Assembly: GCF_905220415.1 (NCBI RefSeq)
Contig: NC_059558.1
Coordinates: 1,252,501-1,316,500 of the forward strand
Reading direction: 5' to 3'
DNA from: Colias croceus
Taxonomy: Eukaryota > Arthropoda > Insecta > Lepidoptera > Pieridae
DNA: 64,000 nt
The notes under the pieces: model-generated
Databases searched by the model: none
Seen by the model: only the letters and a program-made list of their open reading frames with translations
What the model was told of the DNA's origin: nothing
Part shown: positions 57,133-64,000 of the stretch, piece after piece
Numbering within the stretch: the first letter of the stretch is position 1
How the letters are laid out: the number at the start of each line of letters is the position of its first letter
Program-made: the position numbers and the translations under genes

Positions 57133-58098
57133 ATATAGATAATACGTAATAGGTAATCATTTGTTACATGAAGTTGTATATTACATATTTTACATAGGAT
57201 TAGTTTAATTCTATAGAAGGGAGATTTTTTAATAATACAATATGCAGTTTTTTTATTCCTATTTGAAATGGCTAAATAAAATTTCTCCAACATCTTTTAA
57301 TAATACTATTCCTTCAAGTTTAGATTGCATATAAACATTTTTTATGTGAGACAATAAACAGTAAATTATGGGTAAACATCGTAATCTAAGTAGAAATAAC
57401 TACCAAATTAAACCAATTATTATACACAAAATGACAAAAATAACAAAACAGTCCTTATGTACTAAAAATAATACATTAAAACCACAATTACGTAAGAAAT
57501 CTCATGGGAAACAAGACTTCAAAACAACGAGTATGATCGAATAGACTCCATGTACGGATCGCCCACGGGTGCGTAGGCGCATGCCTAGTAATTGCCTGTC
57601 TAGATGATAAACATTTATATATTTGTACTGATAAGTGTACAAATATAGAGTTTTGGATATAGTTAAACTTTATTTTAAAGTCTTGTTAGTGCAATGCAAA
57701 TAAAATATGTGCCTACACAAAATTATATAGGTACCTACTTCATTTTATGGTAAAACAGAAAATGTTTTTATTTTATTTTTCTTTATTAGGGATAATAAAC
57801 AGCAGAACAGTGGTTAATTGTACAATAAAACTTAGTCTTAATACAGGTATAACTGTCCAACCAACAACATTATCCACAGTTTGGATACATACATTTTTAT
57901 ACGTGCAACAAATGCGAATAAGAAAAAATAAATATAAATGTGCACTTAGCCATGGCATATGGTTAGTTTTCCCAACATTTATTGTATTGTAAATATTATT
58001 ATGAATGGTTTATGACAGATTTTTTGTGAACTGCATTTCACATTATTTTGGTAAATGTAGATAATTTCAATATTATTGAAACTTAGGGTATTTCTGAA

Positions 58099-58870
58099 GG
58101 CGCGCGGGGTCACGTACGCCTCTGTAATGGCTGGGTCCCGGCAAAAGATCGACCTCACGGAGATCGGTGTCAGCGCCCTACGCTTTAAGCGTGCCGCGAC
58201 TGGGGCCCGAATTTTGGAAATTCCGGGCACTACAAGTGCGAAGGAGGCGGACGCCCTTGCTAGTAGGCTACGTGAGGTGTGGGACGAGGATACCATAAAG
58301 GTATCCAGACCAGTAAAGTGCGCGGAGGTGCGGGTCACTGGTCTGGATGATTCGGTGGCTGCCGAGGAAGTTGCAGCTGCGGTCTCCCGGGTGGGTGAGT
58401 GCCCCGCGGACCAGGTTAAGTGTAGTGGTCTGCGCGTGGGATCGAGAGGTTCCACCACGGCGTGGGTGAGCTGCCCAGTTGCTGCTGCAAAAAAGGTGGC
58501 GCAGGTTGGGCGCATCCTTGTTGGATGGATCTCCGCGGGGGTCTCGCTCGGTGCAGTGAAGCCGCAACGCTGCTTCCGGTGCCTGGAGGTGGGACACGTT
58601 AGGGTCATGTGCTCGTCGCCCACAGACCGAAGCAATGTCTGTTACCGATGTGGCGAAAATGGGCACAAGGCTGCAGGGTGCACGGCAGCTGCTCATTGTG
58701 TTCTTTGCGCCGATGCAAAACTGCCCGCGGGACACCGGCTCGGGGGCCCGGCCTGCAAAGCCCCGAAGCGGAAGAGAGGAGGCCAGAGGCGCGATGGCCC
58801 GGTAGTCGCATCGCGTTCAAGCCCTGCGCCATCTGAGGCGCCCGTGGTGGTAGAAGGAATGGAGACGTAG
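58099..58870 (+). CDS. ORF1 (gag-like, zinc knuckles) of the R1-clade element, 5'-truncated
   Basis: Open from the element's truncated edge to TAG 58868-58870; upstream in-frame codons belong to host DNA. The C-terminal half has three zinc knuckles: CFRCLEVGHVRVMC, CYRCGENGHKAAGC, and a looser CVLCADAKLPAGHRL with a final Cys. R1-clade ORF1 proteins bind the element RNA. The N-terminal part, and any ORF1 start, is missing. TAG is followed by TG and then the ORF2 ATG. Confidence 0.85.
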
Positions 58871-58872
58871 TG

Positions 58873-61800
58873 ATGGCTCTCCGCTTTCTTCAAGCCAACA
58901 TCAACCACTGCGCCAGAGCTCAGGACCTGTTACTCCAGGGTCTGGCGGAGTGGATGATAGATGTGGCGGTCGTAGCTGAGCCATACTCGGTACCTCCCCG
59001 GGATAACTGGGCGGGGGACGTGGATGGCTTGGTGACGTTGGTGGCGCAGGGGGGTGCTGTCATGGATCGAGTTGCCCGGCGGCGAGGTTGCGTCTCGGCA
59101 TCGATCAGAGGGTACACAGTGGTTGGAGTATACTTCTCTCCCAACCGCGGACTGGACGAGTTCGAGCAGTTTCTGGCAGAGCTGGGGGAACTGATTGAAC
59201 TCGCCCGTCCCCAGCCTATACTCCTGGCCGGAGATTTCAATGCCAAGTCAATGGCATGGGGGTCTTCGGTGAGGAATGCGCGGGGAGCGGTATTACAGGA
59301 CTGGGCAGTTGCAGCCGATCTCTCAGTTCTTAATCGTGGGTCTGAACTAACTTGTGTTAGGCAAAGGGGTGGATCCATCGTTGACGTCACGTTTGCCAGC
59401 CCCCCCCTTGCACGGCGAATCGAGGATTGGAGGGTCGTTACCGATGTGGAGACGCTGTCGGACCATCGGTATATTCGCTTCAGTATCTCTGCGCCCTCGA
59501 TGGCCTCCAGTTGGTCTCCCCCGACTGAAAGGCGTCCGCGCTGGGCACTTCGGAGCCTCGACAGGGATCTTCTGATCGAGGCTGCCATAGTGCAGTCGTG
59601 GATACCTACGCCCCGGGACGGTTCGGTCGAGGAAGAAGCAGCATGGCTGGCAAACGCCATGGTGCAGGTTTGCGATGCATCTATGCCCAGAGCCCGCTCA
59701 ACTCCGCGCAGACGCAGGATGTACTGGTGGTCTGTCGAAATCGCCCAGCTGCGCACCTCCTGTGTGGCTGCGAGGCGGGCGTACACTAGACACCGGCGCC
59801 GGAGATGGCGCGATGAGGAAGAGGAAACGCGACTGTACGCTGCTTATAGGGAGTGCGTGACCGCTCTGCAGGAGGCAATCAGTAGCGCCAAGGACCGGGC
59901 CTGGGACGAGATGCTTGAGGGCCTGAACCGAGAACCGTGGGGTCGGCCGTACAAGCGGGTAAGGCAGAAGCTTCGCCCGTGGGCCCCTCCCCTGTCTCAG
60001 TCCCTCGATCCTCGCTTACTGGAACAGATTGTAGTAACCCTGTTCCCAGAAAGGGGAAGAGATGCCTTTACAACGGCGGCGACGTCTGATGAACAGGAAG
60101 ACTCCGCAGGTACATCTGTTCCGGATGTCACCCGCGACGAAGTGGAGACAGCGGTGGGGCGGCTCAAGCAGAAGAACACCGCCCCAGGCCCAGACGGAAT
60201 CCCTGGTCGAGCCTGGGTGCTGGCGATGGAGGCTCTGGGACCCCGAGTAGAGCAGCTATTTTCAGCCTGCCTTCGGCGGGGCCAATTTCCCCGCAGGTGG
60301 AAGACGGGGAACTTGGTCCTGCTGAGGAAGGATGGGCGCCCGCAGAACTCGCCCACTGCCTACAGGCCAATTGTACTGCTTGACGAGGTGAGCAAGCTTT
60401 TTGAGCGCGTTTTCGCAGCTCGCCTCGTCAACCATTTAGAGGGAATAGGCCCGGACCTCAGCAACAATCAATTTGGCTTTCGCCGAGGTAGGTCCACGCT
60501 CGATGCCATATCGCGTGTGAGGGCGACAGTGGAGAGTGCAACTGAGGACGGTGAGGTTGTTCTGGCGGTGTCTTTGGACATCGCCAATGCCTTCAACACC
60601 CTGCCATGGGACAAGATTGTAGACGCTCTCCACTTTCACCGCGTTCCGGAATATATGATGCGCCTATTGCGATCATATCTTTCGGACAGGGCTGTGGCGT
60701 ACCCTACTCGAGATGGATGGAGCGAGAGGGAGGTGTCGTGCGGTGTTCCACAGGGTTCAGTCCTCGGACCGCTCCTGTGGAACATTGGATACGACTGGGT
60801 CCTGCGCGCCGCAAATCTCCCAGGTATCGGCGTAACCTGTTACGCGGACGATACCCTGGTGACAGCGCGCGGTGCCTCGTACAGCGAAGCAGCTCTCCTG
60901 GCTGCTGCGGGGGTGGCGGATGTGGTATGTCGCATTCGGCAGCTAGGTCTCGAGGTGGCGCTGGAGAAGTCGGAGGCTATCTTCTTTCCCGGCCGTCGAA
61001 GGCTGCACAGCGCTGGATCGGAGATCCGGGTGAGCGGGGTTCCCATCAAGGTCGGATCCACAATGCGGTACCTTGGCATTGTGCTAGACAGCAGATGGAA
61101 GTTCGTGGAGCACTTCCGTCGCCTCGCCCCCCGACTTGTAGGGGTGGCTGGGGCACTGGGAAGTTTGCTCCCGAACCTCAGGGGTGCTAGGGGCGGGTGT
61201 CGCCGGTTGTATACAGGCGTAATCCGCTCCATGGCCCTCTATGGGGCCCCCATCTGGGCAGATGCCCTAAGCGCCCGTAGTAGACCATTCCTGCGGAGAC
61301 CGCAACGGGTCATGGCACTTAGGGTAGTGAGGGCGTACCGCACGGTGTCATTTGAGGCAGCGTGCGTGATGGCCGGGACGCCCCCGTGGGAACTGGATGC
61401 CGAGATGCTTGCGGACGTGTATCGCCGCGTCTCGGCGTCCAAGTCGCTTGGGATCAACCCACCCTATGAGGAGGTTGAGCAGTGGAGGGCCGAGGCTGCC
61501 GAACGGCGGTCCCGAGAGTGGGAACGCCGGCTCGAAGAGCCCAGCGCTGGAGAGCGGACGGTCGCAGCGATTCGACCGGTGCTGCAGGAGTGGTGCGACA
61601 GGCGGCATGGGGCAATAACCTTCCGCCTTACGCAGGTGCTGTCCGGGCACGGTTGCTTCGGGCGGTATCTGTGTAAAGTCGCGAGGAGGGAGCCCAGCAT
61701 GGCTTGCCACTGGTGCGCCTGCCCGGAGGACACGGCAGATCATACTCTTGCCGTGTGCCCCGCGTGGGCCGAGCCTCGTGCTCGCTTGGTCGCGGTCGTT

Positions 61801-62022
61801 GGGTCGGATCTCTCTCTGCCCTCCATTGTTCGCGCAATGGTGGGTAGCGACAGATCCTGGCGCGCAGTGATCACGTTCTCTGAGGACGTGATCTCGCGGA
61901 AAGAGGAGGCGGAGCGGGTTCGCGAGAGGGATCCTCACGCGGACCCGATCCGGCGCCGACGTCCTATTGGGCGTCGTCGTCGCGCTGCGGCCGATTTACG
62001 CAGCCGCAACCAGCCTCCTTGA
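58873..62022 (+). CDS. ORF2 (endonuclease-reverse transcriptase) of the R1-clade element
   Basis: Intact ORF of 1,049 residues from ATG 58873 to TGA. The APE endonuclease shows LQANINH, AEPYSVPP, LLAGDFNAKSMAWGS (near residue 121) and LSDHRYI. The reverse transcriptase shows GPDGIPGRAW, FGFRRGRSTLDAI, SLDIANAFNTLPW, GVPQGSVLGPLLWN and the catalytic CYADDT (YADD near residue 658). A zinc finger, CHWCACPEDTADHTLAVC, is near residue 946, as is usual in the R1 clade. It starts two bases after the ORF1 stop, so translation probably depends on termination and re-initiation. Antisense and off-frame ORFs over this region are shadows. Confidence 0.92.
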   Translation: MALRFLQANINHCARAQDLLLQGLAEWMIDVAVVAEPYSVPPRDNWAGDVDGLVTLVAQGGAVMDRVARRRGCVSASIRGYTVVGVYFSPNRGLDEFEQFLAELGELIELARPQPILLAGDFNAKSMAWGSSVRNARGAVLQDWAVAADLSVLNRGSELTCVRQRGGSIVDVTFASPPLARRIEDWRVVTDVETLSDHRYIRFSISAPSMASSWSPPTERRPRWALRSLDRDLLIEAAIVQSWIPTPRDGSVEEEAAWLANAMVQVCDASMPRARSTPRRRRMYWWSVEIAQLRTSCVAARRAYTRHRRRRWRDEEEETRLYAAYRECVTALQEAISSAKDRAWDEMLEGLNREPWGRPYKRVRQKLRPWAPPLSQSLDPRLLEQIVVTLFPERGRDAFTTAATSDEQEDSAGTSVPDVTRDEVETAVGRLKQKNTAPGPDGIPGRAWVLAMEALGPRVEQLFSACLRRGQFPRRWKTGNLVLLRKDGRPQNSPTAYRPIVLLDEVSKLFERVFAARLVNHLEGIGPDLSNNQFGFRRGRSTLDAISRVRATVESATEDGEVVLAVSLDIANAFNTLPWDKIVDALHFHRVPEYMMRLLRSYLSDRAVAYPTRDGWSEREVSCGVPQGSVLGPLLWNIGYDWVLRAANLPGIGVTCYADDTLVTARGASYSEAALLAAAGVADVVCRIRQLGLEVALEKSEAIFFPGRRRLHSAGSEIRVSGVPIKVGSTMRYLGIVLDSRWKFVEHFRRLAPRLVGVAGALGSLLPNLRGARGGCRRLYTGVIRSMALYGAPIWADALSARSRPFLRRPQRVMALRVVRAYRTVSFEAACVMAGTPPWELDAEMLADVYRRVSASKSLGINPPYEEVEQWRAEAAERRSREWERRLEEPSAGERTVAAIRPVLQEWCDRRHGAITFRLTQVLSGHGCFGRYLCKVARREPSMACHWCACPEDTADHTLAVCPAWAEPRARLVAVVGSDLSLPSIVRAMVGSDRSWRAVITFSEDVISRKEEAERVRERDPHADPIRRRRPIGRRRRAAADLRSRNQPP

Positions 62023-62350
62023 CGATGGGAGCCGGGCAATGGAACGGGGATTTAGTCCATTGTCCGGTGGGATGAGGCGGCGTGAGACGTGTTCCGCTCA
62101 CGCCACTCCATGAGGGTAGAGCTGGCAGGCTCTTAGCTTGTTTGGGCCCGGCGACGGGCTGCCGCTGATGGGGTCACGGATGAATTCTACACATACCCGT
62201 GGCCCTGTCGCTGATGTGGCTTGACGGAACACAGTGGGGTTTTGGTCGGTAGGAATCCGACATAACCCACGGCCTCTTCCCCGGAGGCCGTGGGTATCTA
62301 TGCAAGATTTCCCCACTAAAAAAAAAAAAAAAAAAAAGGGTATTTCTGAA

Positions 62351-63283
62351 CCCAGACTCGAGAGAATCTGGGACTAACAACTCAGTCTCTATATAAGTTA
62401 AACCAGTAGCCATATTCGATACTAAAAATGTAATTTGCGTAACTTAACTTCAATAATATTGCCTATCGTGGTCACGGTACATGCTTTGATTCATTATAAT
62501 CGTTTTATTACAAAGAATGCGTGAAATGTTTTTATACTTTCTGAAGAAATTTCAATGCACTACAATAGCAGTACAATATTAAAAAAAAAAACTGAATCAA
62601 AACAGACAGAGCCATTCTTTCGTGATAGAGTCACAAATTTTGCAAAAAGAAAATGATTGGGGGTACATAAACGGGTATCATATACGTATATATAAATGAA
62701 GTCATGAAAATATTACCCCACTGAAAAATTTCTAATTCATTTTTAAATACAAATAATTGTAATTTGTATGTACTCGGAGGACTATTAAGTTTTTGGAGGT
62801 ACTAAGTTCGTTTGTTTTTATCGCAAAATAATCTTGAATAGTTGCTTATTACGATAGGTGGAAAAGCCATAGAAATATTGAGTACTGTATTTTTTATATT
62901 CATCTCTTTCATTTCATCAGGAGAAGTCATAACTTGGTAGTTGACCTGGATCATGATAGTTCATCGTACTACTTATATATTGTAAACGATAGCTAGTGCA
63001 CATGTTTTTATGTATGTCCAACGAGTTTCCTATTTAGCTGCTAACCCACTTGTTCAGAACTGGTCGAGTTTTCTGTGCCCTGCGTTTCACATTATTTTCA
63101 TTGCGTTTATAGTAATTTCTAAATGTCACTGAGGTTTATTTTATACATCTGCATGCCTAGTTTATGTCTAATATATTAACTATCTTCAATTGGTAGTGCC
63201 TAGATTTGTAATTGTAAAAATACACGTCTTTGTGTGCTCTAACAAAGTGTATACTGCCTAAAATTTCATCCAAATCATAATGA
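62351..63283. other. Host sequence between two retrotransposon insertions
   Basis: AT-rich. It begins with the right target duplication of the R1-clade element. No exon or repeat is recognised. Confidence 0.5.
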
Positions 63284-63699
63284 TTTTTTTTTTTTTTTTT
63301 TTTTTTAATGTTATGGGAAGGCAAACGAGCGGACGCACTGCCTGGTGGTAAGCAGGTTGCGTCGCCCATAGACCATAACAAAGGTTATGGTTGTTGCCTA
63401 CCAGAGTAGGATAAGGGGGAACACGGAATTAAATAATATATAAAAAAAAATAATGAAGCGGAAGCTATGCGTGGAGTGGCGGGAATTTACTGGCCTTTTA
63501 AGAAACGATATGCTTTTTTCTTAAAATTTTCCAAATCATAGCTCCTAGGAAACACGGCAGGTGGTAGATTATTCCAGAGCTTACAGGTCCGTGGAAGAAA
63601 AGTGCGAGTGAATCGCACTGTGGTGCTCCGCCAGCCATCCAGGTGGTGAGGATGGTAAAGATTGATAGTATCTATACGCAGACACGGGACATGTGACAA
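63284..63699 (-). mobile_element. 5'-truncated CR1/jockey-type element (3' end only)
   Basis: Minus-strand fragment with 23 T at its 3' end (63284-63306). The residual reading frame (63699-63487) gives HPHHLDGWRSTTVRFTRTFL then NNLPPAVFPRSYDLENFKKK, which aligns with the C-terminus of the ORF at 47094. The last bases (GTTGCGTCGCCCATAG, plus strand) match the 3' end of that element. It is a related but different copy. The upstream edge and target duplication are not clear. Confidence 0.8.
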
Positions 63700-64000
63700 C
63701 TGCTATGCATGTAAATAACGACTTAACGATTAGTATATAATAGTGTACAAACGCTATTGTTTACCCTGTAATCCAATGCAGCAAAGACTTTGAAACTTGA
63801 AGGGTATTAGCAATCGATGAATCCTATAAAACGATTTGCCACGGCGCCAATTGCCACTGGACGTAGGCCAATATTATTGTATTACGTCACTATACGTGGT
63901 ATATCAACAAACGGGCGCGAATCGAGTTCGTGGTTTTTTAGTACCGCGACAGCGACTACAGTTACATGACGTTTGTCGCGCCAATCCGCAATTCGAATTT
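63700..64000. other. End of window
   Basis: Nothing recognised. The last 150 bases contain some CG-rich steps (GGGCGCGAATCGAGTTCG) but no open exon. Confidence 0.4.

Larger units (their letters stand above)
55697..58085. other. Region after shot exon 23 up to the R1-clade insertion
   Basis: Probably shot intron 23. Three Helitron-like copies lie at 56216-57132. The rest is AT-rich with nothing recognised. Confidence 0.5.
58099..62337 (+). mobile_element. R1-clade non-LTR retrotransposon, 5'-truncated, with 13-bp target duplication
   Basis: GGGTATTTCTGAA occurs directly before the element (58086-58098) and directly after a 20-A tail (62318-62337), at 62338-62350. It is a perfect target-site duplication. 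The element is 4,239 bases: partial ORF1, complete ORF2, and a GC-rich 3' UTR of about 300 bases. It is far more GC-rich than the host DNA. It lies downstream of the last visible shot exon, probably in a shot intron. Confidence 0.93.

Noticed and set aside
58920..59786. Minus-strand ORF of 288 codons, and several others up to 61938
   Set aside because: Shadows of the R1-clade ORF2, open because of its high GC content.

Overview
This is a piece of an AT-rich insect nuclear genome, almost certainly from a moth or butterfly. The assignment rests on three things: short GT-AG exons spread across long introns; about 28 copies or fragments of small Helitron-like repeats of the type common in Lepidoptera, with a 5' end near TCTATACTAATATTATAAA and a 3' CTAG end; and lepidopteran-style SINE and non-LTR debris. 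There are no bacterial-style operons, CRISPR arrays or replication origins.

The backbone is one large plus-strand gene, the 5' part of a spectraplakin (Drosophila short stop/shot; vertebrate MACF1/dystonin). I can join 23 coding exons from 12198 to 55696. Every junction is GT-AG and in phase, giving 1,424 residues with an open 3' end, because the gene runs out of the window. Exon 1 (12198-12812) is an N-terminal exon rich in Ser, Arg and Lys. Exons 2-4 encode a calponin-homology domain of the CH2 type. Exons 5-23 encode the plakin domain (spectrin repeats), with its SH3 insert in exon 15. No CH1 exon is visible, so the isoform starting at 12198 would carry CH2 only. A 40-nt candidate alternative first exon (41477-41516) in intron 17 joins exon 18 in the right phase and would start a short isoform in the middle of the plakin domain.

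The introns carry the rest. Intron 1 holds a minus-strand three-exon gene (24687-22749) for a transposase-like protein that resembles the DUF7869 family; its last codons come from an inserted Helitron end. Intron 18 holds an antisense CR1/jockey-superfamily non-LTR retrotransposon with one long intact ORF (50258-47094). The region downstream of exon 23 holds an R1-clade element (58099-62337) with a perfect 13-bp target-site duplication, a truncated ORF1 and an intact ORF2, and then a 5'-truncated relative of the intron-18 element (63284-63699). Several introns have tandem repeats starting just after the splice donor. The clearest is a 119-bp unit at exon 6 that repeats the donor site five times.

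Layout: 1-12197 is upstream or intronic sequence with SINEs, tRNA-like heads and Helitrons. 12198-12812 is exon 1. 12813-26358 is intron 1. 26359-38860 is the dense exon cluster. 38861-46629 is intron 17, with many Helitrons and the alternative first exon. 46630-55696 holds exons 18-23. 55697-64000 is the downstream intron.
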